This document shows positions 46,688-58,854 of a DNA stretch of 64,000 nucleotides, one piece after another. Numbering within the stretch: the first letter of the stretch is position 1; every line of letters starts with the position of its first letter. This stretch comes from Cordia subcordata (taxonomy: Eukaryota > Streptophyta > Magnoliopsida > Boraginales > Cordiaceae): assembly GCA_028554755.1 (NCBI GenBank), contig JAPTOF010000014.1, positions 7,688,001 through 7,752,000 of the forward strand. The letters are read 5' to 3'. A program made the translations under genes and the position numbers. A model generated the notes under the pieces. It searched no databases. It saw only the letters and a program-made list of their open reading frames with translations, and was not told where the DNA came from.

Positions 46688-48861
46688 TCACTTCTCCAAC
46701 TCTCCAATGTAGAAGTCATCAATCATGTCAAATACTCGGGTACCATGTTGTGGCCTGCCATGGATCAAACATGCAATAAGTCGTGAGAACTAGACATAGA
46801 CATACTAGAAATGTAAAAGAAGGAAATGTGAATCAAGGCTACATCACGTGTGATTATGATTGGAAAGTGATTTGTCAGCAGAGGAGGAGAATCTGCTAAC
46901 TATATGCAGCAGATCCGAATGCAAGAAAGTTATACAATAATCAGTTTGTCAACTTTCAAGCTCAGAAAAGGCGCAATGGAATTTTCATCATTTCATGTTG
47001 TAACATGAAAGGTTATAAAAAAGTAAAATCAGTTTAAAATACAAGGATCCTACCCATAAAACCCTTCAGTCGAGTCATCACCAGCATGTGCCAGGATGGC
47101 ATCACCACCAGGATGTTCCTCTACATATGATGTCACATCATATACCTACAAAATTTCAGCAGGTGGGGTCAAAAAGGAAAAGGAAAAATATAACAAGATG
47201 ACAAGAAAACACAAAGCAGCAATCAGTTAGCAGAAATGCAGTATAATCTCAAAGAGTTACGTGCAATAACTTTATCTTTGATGATGATCCAACAATCAGT
47301 CCTCTTGTTGTGCAATGAAACTTCGCCCGTAGTGTATCTCTTGGATGCCTAAGCACAAATAGAAGAAACCAAAGTGAAATTCTAATTACAATAGCATAAA
47401 GATGTAATCAAGCATCAACACAGTCTTAGAAGCACAAAAAAGAGTCCATATTTAGTGGCAAACTCATTTGAGGTAATGACAGAAGTATACTGACAAGTTC
47501 AACAAAAGTTGTTCCCAAAAAAAAAAAAAAATTCCTTTCTTTTCAGGAACAAAGGATGCCTGAATATGCAGTTACAAGAATTTGTGACAGCAAATTTCTG
47601 CCTTCTGCAAGGAATCGGGTAGTTCAGAAACAGTACACATGATAATTCCTCAACCTCCTCTGAAACAGAATATTACAATATAGAATAAAAATAAAGAAAA
47701 GATAAGTCTGCATGCTTAAATCATTAGCATATAGAGAGACTAGATGATCTTGTCACATTTCTAAGCTTCATCCTCGTAATCATTGTTGCTTAACTTATTA
47801 AATGAAAATAGGTTAGTTTGTTTTGAGAATGACCCTTCATGCAGGCAGATTCTCATTTACAATACTTAGTGCTAGATAAATTGACTCAATTACAAATTCT
47901 TTCAACTAGTATGCCTAATTTGAGTTAGTCAGTAATGTATCCATATCTTTTTCGACGAGAAATGCCTTTATCTCACAGTCGTCAATTGCTAAAGAAGTTG
48001 TTGCTAATATCCATGGGTAAAGGAAAAAAACCAAAAATCCAATACAATAAAAGGTAAAAACAAGGCAAAATCAAGGAGACTCCTACGCTCCAAGTGTGTC
48101 TTCTTCAATCCTTTGAAAAGATGTCACATCTAACTTTCTAACTAGAGCAGCCAAAGCACATTCACAAGCAGACGCCCATAGAATAATGCACATAACTGAT
48201 GAATGATGATCTAGTTTACTTGGGCAGTGAGAACATAAAATTGCAAACTTAAAAAATTAAGCTAAAGCCGAGGCACATGAAACTAAAATGCTGCTAAAAA
48301 GTACCTTACTGTTAGCATTTGATTTCACCTTTTTCCCATCATCTGCATTTTACAGATAGAAACAAAATAAGGACTTAAAACAAGCTAGATACTAAACTCA
48401 CTTATAAGACAACAAAACCAACTCAACAATACAGGTAAGCTACAGAAGCACCCCTATACCAATAATTGCAACAAACGCGTGTTAGATCCTTTGGTTTCAT
48501 AATAATCTAGACCACAACAATGTGCCAAAGACTCTTGCAGTTACTAGACAGAAAACGCGAGCCACGTTCTGATTAATCAAGTGGTTACAAACACTAGCAG
48601 TTACCAGACAGAATGCGCGAGCCGCATTCTGGTAAATCAAGTGATTATTAGATTATTACAATCTTACAACATGCAGCGTGCAACTTTGGCAAAACGCGAG
48701 TTTTTGGTTTTGCACTTTACCCCAACAATACAGCACGAAGAAAATTGAGATATAAAAAGAAAAAGAATGCAAGAAAACTTACCAGAGTTACGCAGGCGGG
48801 GGAGTATTATAAACACACCCAGGAAGAGACCCAATGCTAATGTCAATAGTAACACATCCAT
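46688..48861 (-). CDS. CB5LP: Cytochrome b5-like protein with N-terminal anchor, five exons
   Basis: Minus-strand exons: 48861-48783, 48342-48305, 47348-47271, 47145-47054 and 46754-46688. All are GT-AG and in phase, giving 117 residues. Residues 4-20 are a hydrophobic membrane segment (LLLTLALGLFLGVFIIL). A polar linker rich in Lys, Asn and Ser follows. A cytochrome b5 heme domain runs from about 44 to 115: the first axial ligand H76 is in EEHPGG and the second is probably H99 in PQHGTRVFD. Ordinary plant CB5s carry a C-terminal anchor; this layout matches the Arabidopsis CB5-like protein CB5LP (At1g60660, 121 residues by memory). The fold passes single electrons between reductases and membrane oxygenases; its partner here is not shown. 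Further upstream (48890-49150) lies a probable 5' UTR. Confidence 0.93.
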
Positions 48862-49341
48862 ACTTCAAAACTCTTTAGCTCCCTCAGCTGCTTACCTAAA
48901 CAGAGAAAGAAGCTAAATAACTTCAGTTTAGCACAATTCAAACCGTCTGCTATATATAATGCAAGTAAAAAAAATCCCATTTCCATCTCCATCTCTTGAA
49001 GGACATAAAATGGAGAACAGTTTGATTCTGTGAGTGCATGTGTGTGATTGAGAGTTTGAAGAAGAAACTGAAAAGGGGTGACCTAAAGATACGAGTTGGT
49101 GTTGGAGATTTCTTCGGTTCTTGAATTTCCGGCGACAGATTTCTTTCAAAACAGATTCATCGGGCAGGGATTTTGATGTGTTCTAGGTTGTTTTCTTTGG
49201 ACCCCTGGATTGATATTTCCTTTAACAAAAAAAATATATATATATATATATTTTTTTTTTAAATGAAAAAAGAAATCTTGTATTTGGATTGATTTTCCTC
49301 TTTCTTTAAGTTGAATCTCCAAAAAAAATAATAATAATAAT
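48862..49341. other. 5' region of CB5LP
   Basis: It includes the likely 5' UTR on the minus strand and a TTTAG-G acceptor-like site (reverse of about 48895-48900), so a UTR intron is possible. A (TA)n/(T)n stretch lies at 49232-49260 and a (TAA)n run at 49329-49341. Confidence 0.4.
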
Positions 49342-50691
49342 TGTACTACACCGTGTGGTCTATCAAAAATGTATCGAATCGCTTTATGATCTAAATAGTC
49401 CCACATAATCTTTTGTGATCTATCAAAACTTAAAAGTCTATCGAACTTCTACCATTAAAAATTATGCTATCTTTAACCATAAAAATTATTTTGCATCCAA
49501 ATTAATTCTTTCTTATTTAAAATTACCTAAATTACCCTTCTTTGTTTTACAAAATGAATGTCGTTAAAAGGGCTTGAACCCTCAACCCTAAATTAAAATA
49601 ATAAATACTTTAACTAAGTAAGCTCCAAATAATTTGTGTTTCAATCTCTCTCTATAACATAATAGGTACATAGGAGGGGCAAAACTCCATTTTATTCATA
49701 ACAGCAGTAATTGACCACATGTATGTTTCGAATCTTGCTTTAAGAAGTTTTCTACACCAAACATATTTCTAGGTTTCCACGAACATGTGAGACGATGGAT
49801 ATGTGGATTTGGCTATTGTTTTGCTTGCAATTTTTGATTTGTGAAATTGGATAACATGTTTAGGATTAAGTTAAAGTGGTAGGAAAAAGGGTCCTATATT
49901 GGGTATTACAATTAAGCTAGAATAAGAGCACCTCATCCGAGATTTTTTTCCGGGTGACAACTTAAACAATCTTGAGCAAGAACAAAATGAAATAGAGATA
50001 GCCTCCTTCGACGGATTTAACAAGAAGTCTGCATTGAGTTGGTAAGTCGATCCTCTCATGGATGGTGATTCAAGGGCTTGAAGATGTAAGCATTAGACAT
50101 GTTACCAAAAATGGGAATGAGATAGCATATTGGCTAAGCATTTTAGGGTGTGATGTAATTAATAAAATAGGATTTTGAGCCTCCTGTGTACTTATTATTT
50201 TATGGTAATAAGTTATTTGTAACTTAGTTGGTTAAAGTATTTGTTATTTTAATTTGAGGTTGAGGGTTTAAGCTCTTTTCGCAGCATTTATTTTGTAAAA
50301 GAGAGAAAAGTAATACGGGTAGTTTTGAATAAAAGAGAATTAATTTGGATAAAACAAATTTATGGTTAAATATAATGAAATTTTTTATGGTAGGAAAGTC
50401 CGATGCACATTTAATAGGATGCGGGGAGATTATGTGAGATTTTTAAGGTCACAAGAGGTTTTGATGCACCTTTAATGAACCTCGAGGGTGTGGTGCATTA
50501 TGTAATGTGGGTAGTTTTGAATAAAAAGGAATTAATTTGGATACAAAAAAAAAATTATGGTTAAATATAACAAAATTTTTAACAGCAAAGAGACCAATGC
50601 ACTTTTGATAAACAACAAAGGGATTAAGTGAGATTTTTTAGACCACAGGGGTTTTGATGCACATTTGATAGACCACAGGGGATGTGGTACA
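49342..50691. mobile_element. Inverted-repeat (MULE-like/foldback) element, 1.35 kb
   Basis: The left end reads TGTACTACACCGTGTGGTCTATCAAAAATG; the right end, reversed, reads TGTACCACATCCCCTGTGGTCTATCAAATG. Arms of about 300 bp pair: 49360-49690 with about 50180-50480, sharing TTAACCATAAA, CCAAATTAATTC and GAACCCTCAACC or AAACCCTCAACC. The right arm is followed by a second, direct copy of its outer part (50510-50691), so this side is duplicated. There is no coding frame. Long inverted ends without short TIRs suggest a Mutator-like non-autonomous element; a 9-bp target duplication is not evident. Confidence 0.7.
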
Positions 50692-51529
50692 TTATGTTTA
50701 TAGATAGAAACAAGTAAGGCCCTGTTTATATTCTTTTTACATGAAAAAATATGTCTCTTAGAAATACTATATTCTTTTTGCAATAAGAATTTTGTTTGGC
50801 TTTCAAAAAGAAAAAATTGAAACTCTAAATAAAAGCTCAATTTGAAATTTTTTTCAGATGTCATAAATTTTATTTTTTTTAAAATATTTTTTTAGATTAA
50901 AACCCTTTTTGAAAAAGCCAATTAAAAAATTAGCCCTAAATAAGTGTTCAAATAAAAATATACTTATAAACTATCAAAGAAATAAGTCCTTGTAACTAGT
51001 AGTGTTTGTTAAAAAAAAATATATTCAGCTAAATGAAATAAGCATTAACTTGATGAGAGAGATATGTTGTGCCACTGTTGATAATACTAGTGCATGATTT
51101 GTGGGATACACCAAACTTAAGATGAGTTTAATATTATATATAATTTATAGACGTATAAATAAACTTTTTTTATTTGATTAATATATAAAAATAAAATAAT
51201 AAGTTGTACTTATAATTATTTGATTCATATTTGTTATCCTATGTAAAGACAATTAGAAAACAAGTTTAATATTTAATTGCAATGCATATAAATACAACAT
51301 CATAAATTATCTTAAGTAGAAAATTGTTTCTTTTAATCTTATATAACTTTTACAATATTGGTTGGACTAAATTCAAAAGTGAGTAAATAGTAAAAATAAT
51401 GATAATTAAATGTGAAAATTTTCTTTCTTAAAAAGTAAATTTTAGTATTAGCTTTATATGTTTTTCAACTTTTCAAGTTATTGCTCAATGTTCTAAAAAG
51501 CTAACATGCAATTATGCAAAAAGAATATA
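50692..51529. other. Intergenic DNA, no gene seen
   Basis: AT-rich. At 50718-50940 the ends AGGCCCTGTTTATATTC and AAATTAGCCCTAAAT suggest another degraded MITE. The rest is unassigned. Confidence 0.4.
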
Positions 51530-51756
51530 GGGCTCGTTTGTATTGATTTTTTTTAAAAGCGCTTTTTTTAATAGTTTTTGAAAACACAGCTTTTTTTTAA
51601 AAGCTGAAAATTCTGACTTCTAAAAAAAACTGTATTTGAACTGTTTTCAGAATTTCAACTTTTTTAAAAACCAAATCAAATAATTATTGTAAATTTAATA
51701 TAATTTTTCGAAAAAAAAACGTTTTTCCTTGAAAAAAAGCCAAACCAAACAGGCCC
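51530..51756. mobile_element. Tourist-like MITE, 227 bp
   Basis: TIRs GGGCTCGTTTGTATTGATTT and AAGCCAAACCAAACAGGCCC are flanked by ATA on each side (51527-51529, 51757-51759). It belongs to the same family as 17322-17559 and 60424-60628. It ends 234 bp before the RIT1 start codon, so it lies in or next to that promoter. Confidence 0.82.
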
Positions 51757-51799
51757 ATAGTTATAGTTTAACCACAAATTAAAGGGGAACAAAGGTTGA

Positions 51800-51877
51800 T
51801 GGGCTCGAGTCTCAGAAAAGTGAGAAGTTCAGACCAACTGCAAAGCCCAATGGACCCAACAATGAAAACAAAGCCCA
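51800..51877. promoter_or_regulatory. Site II elements of the RIT1 promoter
   Basis: TGGGCT at 51800 and its inverse AGCCCA at 51844 and 51872 lie 113-190 bp before the start codon. Clusters of this TCP-binding site are usual in promoters of translation-related plant genes, which suits a tRNA-modifying enzyme. Confidence 0.5.
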
Positions 51878-51989
51878 AGTATTTTATACCCATCAACAAT
51901 CTCTTCTTCTCCAGCAAAATCTCTTTCACTACAATTACTACTACAATCTCGTTCAATTTCTGCAACATCCAAAACCCTAGGCTCCAACA

Positions 51990-54900
51990 ATGGATACATC
52001 AATGGAGAGGCTAAGCATATACAAAGCGGCAAGAACCATAAAGCGGAGAGAAAACACGCTTTACAACGCCCTCCGATCAATCTACGAGGACTCCATCTTC
52101 GTCGGAGAAATCTCTGAGCTCTGGCCGCAGTTGCCGCTTCTCGCCAACCTCCGATGCGGCCTCTGGTACTCTCGAAGATTCCACTCGACATGCTACTTCA
52201 AATCCACTGATGGACATACCAACAATTGGTCCTTCAACAGCTCCCGCCTCAACCTCCACGTCGCCCTCCTTGCCGGTAACACACACTCGCAATATATATA
52301 GTGTGTGTAGTTTACATGCCATGTCGAATTGAATGTTATAGTTTCACTTGGAAATCTAAGAAATTTTGGCTGATTACTTCGGAGTCAAATTGAATGTCAT
52401 GAGTTTGAAAAGCTAAGCTGATGATTGGCTTGTTTGCTTTGTGATGAGTCGAATATTATTTTTTGACTGTCTAGGGAGAATGAAAGGTTTTTATTTTTAT
52501 TTTTTTAATCTTTTCCAATAGATTAAGGTAAGTGATTTTGTAAAGTTGTAACCTTTCTCATAATTTGGTACCGAGAATATTGTTTATATATGATGCGTTT
52601 GGTTCTGAGTGAAATTAAATGCATCAATATGAAGGAATAAAAATGAGATGCTTTGGACGTTGAAAGATCAGAAAATTGAAATAAGCATGTTGATTTTGGA
52701 AAGAAAGAGAAGATGTTACGTATAGATTCCTACAAGCAAGAATAGATGCTCTTTTTTTGTCTCTATATGCGTGTGCTTATGCTTCTAGGAGAATATCTAT
52801 GTGTTCTGTACCTGCATTTGTACGGAGATACATATACATATGAAATGATATGTGTGTGTGTGTGTGTGTTTGTGTTTGCATGTAGATATATGTATCTGTA
52901 TGTGCTTTATAGTTTCAAGGGGTAATGATATATGGACATTATTTGCAATGTAATGGGTAGGACAGAGGGGAGGATGCATGATTGTTGATTCGACGCGGAA
53001 AGGGAAGAGGTTTCCTGATAGTATGTCAAAGACGATACCAATTTGGACATGTGTATTAAATCGTGCCATTGCAAACTATAGGAGAAGATCCAGTGGACTT
53101 TATATCTCTGAGGAAAAAGTAAGTGAAAGAAGATCTCTATTAAGTTCTCAACCACAGTTTATTTACTGCCTTTAGCAATCTCTTTCACTTGGCCTTGCCT
53201 TGAACTCTTGCTCTGATGCAAATCGATCTTCCAGGTTATCTTCTTCCTTTTGTTCTGACGGTTATGACTTATGCCCATTTACAGCCCTGATTAGTGGGTT
53301 TCTGCTCTTTATTTTCTGTTCTTCTCACTTATTGTGTCCTGTATCTAGTTTACTGCTTATGCTTATTGTTGCATATTGGACTTCTGGGTGCTTACCCATA
53401 CTACCCTATAGGATTAAGATAGTTTGTAAGTGTACATCTAGGAAGGTAATATCTTTTCGTCTTCTGATATTTTAGATGCTTGGTCCTCAATTCTTCACTG
53501 GACGATGAGTAATCAACTTTTAGAAATACTGTTTGGTGCATGTGGCATGCCGGCTTTTTGCAATTTCCTCTACCCATGTATGTTCATATGCTACACGTGG
53601 GATGAGTTGCAATAGTTGCTCTTCAGCATACCCGCACAGCTTACATCTGATGTTGCTTGCTTCACAGGATTCAAACACATCTGGAATCTCTGATTATACT
53701 GGACAAGACATTTCTGATTGGGATTGTTCCTTGCATCTCCCCCTCTGGGTTTCAGATATAGAAAAAGCACTTATTGAGAGCCGCTTGGAAGGCTGGACTA
53801 ATGAATTGGAAGCCAGTGGAGCAGATATTGCCTCAGTTGCGTCCTCCTTGAAAAAGCCACTACGCCCTTTATGGATTTCACAAAAAACTGTTATATGGTT
53901 AAATGAAGTACCTGAATATGATTCTTGGGACTTCACACCTGTCATCCTTGTTTCTGCATCTGCTTCTGGGTATAATTTTCAGCATCGAACTACCTCTGAG
54001 TTTAGTTGGAATTATATTGCTGGTGCTGGGGATGATGAGGAAAGTTGGGCAAGGGGCTTATTGCCGGAGCTCTTTTGGAAACATGCCTATGATCTTATTA
54101 GCTCAGGTCCTGATTTCTGTAATCAGAAGGTAGCAGATATTGTTGAAAAAGACAGAGTATACCGCTCACAAAGGGGAGAAGTAGCTCCTCAAGTGTCTAT
54201 CAAGCATTCAAAATCTTCAGAGAAATCTGTTCATTTCTACGTTGAAGAACCACGACACTCAAATATCCCACATCACGATGGGGATGAGAAGTCTTCTATT
54301 GAAGATTGTGCCATTTGTTGGCTGGGGTCAACAAATTTAGCAGTCGGCACAAGCCAGTTTGGTAAGGGAATATGTTTAGTCTCAGTTATTGGCAGAATGC
54401 TTGAAACCTTTTTACCACTTGATAAGCTACAATGTTAAATATTTGTCATTGTAACTCAGCTCACAGACATGTAGCTCTAGTATGATCAGTCACTGTTAGT
54501 TAGGCAGTTAGATTGGTCAACAATTGTAGCTAACTCTGATCATAAGGAAGTTCTAGGAGCTTATGCTATGTCTATAAATATCTGTTTCAAGTAATAGTAA
54601 GATCAGATATTTCACCTCTCCAAGCTGTTCTCTCTGTTTTCTTTCTCTCTTCAATACTCTTTAGATTTAATTGTTTCTGGACTTGTCTACAATTATGGAT
54701 GGTCTAATTTATTGGCTTTTTGGTTGGAAACATGGGTGAGACCGTTCCTGGGGAACCACCAATAGGTTTGCAAGTAAGAGCCTGCATAATTTGCTCTGAA
54801 GTATTAGAAACCATTTGAAAGAATGACATGATTATGATGAGAAAAAGCAATCCTCGGACACCAAAATCTTCTATTTATCAATATGAGTTACAGGATGTTG

Positions 54901-57900
54901 CTCTTAGCGAGAAGTCAGTACTCGTGAAACAATGTACAGAATAGTAAATAGAAGATGTTACCAAGTAATCATAAATATCCATTCTTTCAACATTGATTTT
55001 GGCATCTGCATAGCACGTTGGTGATTACTGTAGGATAGAATACCTTTTAGTATAGCATATAACATGCTGTGTAATTACATCACTTCTAACATTAAATAGT
55101 GGCCCAGATTTTAACTGTTCAGATTCCACCCATTCTTAATGTGACTTTGTAGTGCAACATGCTTGCATAGAAAGATTATTGTTTCCATAGATCTTCTCAA
55201 GCATGTGGTGGCTCTTTGCTGTGTGCTAATCAATATTTAATTGCTGGTATTTCTTTCTGCCACAAACACTTAGCAATGATCCCAGCTCGATGTGGTTTCA
55301 TTTGACTTCTGGTGGGCTTACTTTCTCAGAACATTTTTGTAGTGCAGCCAATGGAGCATCTGGTGTTGATTGCATATTAAATTGTGATAAGGATCCTTGT
55401 TCTCTCGAGCAACATGATCCTGAATCCTACCTACACCTTCCAATTGTGGTATGTATCATGTAGTTAGTTCTAACAATGTGAGAATTTTATAGCTAGTTTT
55501 GAACACCTTTTTCCTCTGACTTGGTTCTTGTTTGTTACTTTGTCTGAATAGGGTTCAAAATTTGATCGGTTTTCTTTGGTAACACATCTCCCTCCTGCTC
55601 TGGGTTTTGCCAAGACAAACTTAAGGAAAGGAAAGAGACTTTTAATATGCTGCAGTAATGGTGAGCCATTTTATGTTGTCTACATGCTTTAGTGGCACAT
55701 TAATCAGGCTGAGAATAGGATGAATGCTAATTATGGCTTCTACAAGTTTCAGCCTTTTTTTATAAGTGATACACTCTCTTCTGGCATGTATGGTTTTTGG
55801 CGTCCTACATATCTTGTTAGTAATCATGTAACTAATATCTTCTAGTTCAGTCTCATCAAAATTTTCTGCTCTCGTCAACCTCCAGTGCAGTAAAAAAATA
55901 CTTGCGTGCCTGTAAAAATTTGGGACATGTCATACACTTGACGGTCGAACTCTGGGGAGTTGGATGCTGGACTTGGTCACATGTGGGGAGATAATCAACT
56001 GCATATGTTTTTAAAGAAAATATCTATTTTATGGGGATGATTGAGTGAGAAGCATGTAATGTAGTTCTTGTGGATCACTTATATAATGTAAAATATAGTT
56101 ACCGAGTGATTGGATTGTGTTTTATCTGCTACCAGGTGAAGATATTAGCATTTGCATTTGCCTGGCGATCTTGACCTCATTGTATGATGAGAGAGGTATG
56201 TGCTGGTATCTGATGCAAATATATTTTCATAGAGTAAAATATTGAAAAATTAAGAGGTGTTTCTTTGTTCTTTTACTAAACCTAGGTTTGCCATATTTTG
56301 TGTCACTGGAGAAGCACATAGCACACTTAAGAGAAAGCATTACATGATTCCTTCAACTAGAAATGCATAACGTTCTCGATTTTCTTTGCTAGTTAGGGTT
56401 CACGGACTCTAGACTTAGGTCTTAAATTTTTGCATAAAAAAGAAAAAAATAAGTGACTATTTAAATCCATAAGGTCGGCTATGATGAGCATATATCATGC
56501 AATCAAGTGGTAGAAAGAGCATATTGCTAAATTGCAAAAAATATTGTTACCCTTTTAGGATGCTAAAACCAGGCTTCCAAGGGAGTGGAGAGACATGCTA
56601 GACCAAAAAAGTTAACTCAAGAAACTCAAGAAAAAAGAAGGGGTTAGTCTATATGGACTTCTCTATAACCGATTGAGTTTTTCCGAGTGTTATCCAGAGA
56701 ATAGGGGATTCTCTATACCTCTCTCTTCTTGGCCAAGCTTGGTGTATGAGGGTGTCGTGTGCAATAGAGCAGTGCTAGAATAATCTGCCGAAACACGTTC
56801 TAGGATTCTGACTAGGATAGTGTGTATATGGATTGGAGATTAGATAAGATTCTCCAGAGTTTGAACGCACTAGGATAGTTTATTCATTCCAAACTCTGAC
56901 CATATATCCTATCATTTATCCTCCCTCCTACTAAATATATGAGATACATATACATACGGATTAGGATCTTTTCATATTATTAGTCTTAACCATTCATGTG
57001 TGGAGCATATTATCTCAGCTACTCATGAAATTCAAATCCCATGAAAGGTGGGGATTGGGAGGGAGAAAAGTATTTTTAAAAAATTTATCTTTTTTTAGAA
57101 TTTGAATTTCATAAGTGGCTGACATGTTTCACGTATGAATGGTCAAGTTTTTCCTTATATCAATATAAGAGAGTATTTGATACAAGAGGATCCCATTCAC
57201 ATGTATAATTATATGTGTACATCACACACCTATCTATGCCAAGAAAGAGATAATGTCCAATTGTTGTGATATTTATTTAAATCAAAATAGAAAAGGGACA
57301 GCTTTTTCCGATGTCTAAATCCTAATAGTAATTGGACTTTTTAAGCCTAAATCCTAATAGTAATTGGACTTTTAAAGCAAGTAGCATAAGAAGAAATGCT
57401 TAGAATAGAAATCATACTAAAACCGACCAGCAGAGGGATAAAAAATGCATAATCACCCTTAACTCACAAAATAACCAAAATACCTTTGTGATCCCTGATG
57501 ATACTTTGGCCATTAAGGTCTATTTCACTGAAGGATCAAGATGGGATGATCATTGTTGAACGAGAAGCTTATCACACTAAAAATGATGTTTGTACTTGAC
57601 CTATCAAGTTAAGTGACCAAAATGTTTCTCTATGTAACACACACAGCTGGCCCTCTGACTTATACTATCACCTTTTTAACTGCATTTAAACCTTGAAACA
57701 TTTTGCCCTAAATCTAACCATCCACTGGACGTTGAGCTTGTGATATTGGGAGCTACCAACAAGCCAAAGAATTGATATATCCTTGGAGGTTTATACCACC
57801 AGACCTAGGTTTGGATGATAAGATGGACAATCCCTAAGGGACTATTTATACATCACCATGATGACATAGACTCTATGTGGCACATCTACGTCCCAATTAA

Positions 57901-58694
57901 TTAGAACTTAGCACTCAGAACATGGAGCGCTTGCCTCTAATATGAAAGATCCCGCCTGTGGTGAATCAAACCACCAAAAACTGACGTTATTAGTTTATCC
58001 ATACATACTCGAAATTAAGAGCATTAGGCAGTTAGTATGAGCACATCCCACAGTGGTGCAGTCCATTGCCTGACATAGGCGCTAGAAAGACAAGTTCAGA
58101 AAGACTTTCAATGGCCAAGATAAATCAACTTTGTAGGGGAGGTTTGCTCATTATAAACTTATCCTAGCAGAGTGTCCAAAACTACCATCTAATAATGAAC
58201 TAGTTTCTGACATAAATAACTGTGATTTGGACTTATTGTCCATCCAGCATCACTGAGTACCCTAGCTAATAATTCATGTCAATGACCTTTGTATATGTAC
58301 CAACATATATACAAGAGAGAATAAAAAAACTACTCAATATATTATTAGTTAAATGATTTCAATGTGTCTAGTTCCCAGTAAATGTCCTGAACTAGTGGTT
58401 TTTAGGCATATAAATCTTTTTACATTTCTACTTGTGTATCGAGGAATCTATGAGGTCTATTTCAGCAGAGAATTGAAAGCCTATGCCTTCATTTCTTTAT
58501 TTTGTAACTCTGTATTACTTTGAGTAGGAAAATTTGATGATGGGCAGTCCTTTAATGAGGCACGCATCACTAAGTTGGAGTTGCGTCGTCGGCTGGTATT
58601 CATCTGTAAATTTGCTGTAAATGCTCGCCCGTCGAGAGGGAACCTGAAGCAGGTCTTTAATTATCTTAGTGGTGGAAATGTGGCACACTTTTGA
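51990..58694 (+). CDS. RIT1: Initiator tRNA 2'-O-ribosyl phosphate transferase, Rit1 family
   Basis: Rit1 adds ribosyl phosphate to A64 of initiator tRNA-Met, keeping it out of elongation. Exons found: 51990-52275, 52961-53118, 53668-54361 (or 54356), 55274-55448, 55552-55660, 56136-56195 and 58528-58694, about 547 residues. Signature blocks: RSIYEDSIFVGEISELWPQL, CGLWYSRRF..TCYFKSTDGH, GGCMIVDSTRKGKRFPDS, SKTIPIWTCVLNRAI, DWDCSLHLPLWVS. The C-terminal phosphatase-like fold has LRKGKRLLICCSNGEDISI (P-loop-like C and G) and ends RPSRGNLKQVFNYLSGG. Every junction fits GT-AG and phase except exon 3 to 4: the strong donor TTTG-GTAAGG leaves phase 1, but exon 4 (TTAG-C) needs phase 2. A weaker donor, CCA-GTTTGG, five bases earlier restores the frame; a missed micro-exon is the alternative. 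Intron 6 is 2.3 kb. Arabidopsis At2g40570 is the likely homologue. Confidence 0.92.
52849..52873. repeat. (TG)n microsatellite in RIT1 intron 1
   Basis: A TG dinucleotide run with a single T interruption lies about 90 bp before the exon 2 acceptor. Confidence 0.9.
56196..58527. other. Large intron 6 of RIT1, repeat-bearing
   Basis: This 2.33-kb intron is far longer than the others. It holds a 32-bp tandem duplication (57315-57378) and less AT-rich tracts at 56700-56900 and 57640-58260 that do not look like plant intron DNA and are probably old TE pieces. I could not fix an element boundary. Confidence 0.5.
57315..57378. repeat. 32-bp tandem duplication
   Basis: CTAAATCCTAATAGTAATTGGACTTTT occurs at 57315 and again at 57347 with no change in this core. 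Confidence 0.9.
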
Positions 58695-58818
58695 CGATCC
58701 CATTTCCTGTTTTCATCAAAGTTTACTGGGCTTCACAGGTTTCTGGGAAATTATCGAAGATAGTAAAGAAGATAACTACTCTGGATTTCCTATGTATACC
58801 ATGGTAATGAAACTCATA

Positions 58819-58854
<36 letters not shown>

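Noticed and set aside
49566..49600. tRNA B-box-like GGCTTGAACCC stretch
   Set aside because: No A box at the right distance and no cloverleaf; the same words recur inside the inverted-repeat element.
53176..53234. Possible extra RIT1 exon between TTTAG and CAG-GTTATC
   Set aside because: It is 59 nt and would break the frame between exons 2 and 3, which join cleanly without it.
58651..58808. Alternative last exon of RIT1 via the CAG-GTCTTT donor
   Set aside because: Reading through gives the family-typical LKQVFNYLSGG ending; the alternative tail has no family support.
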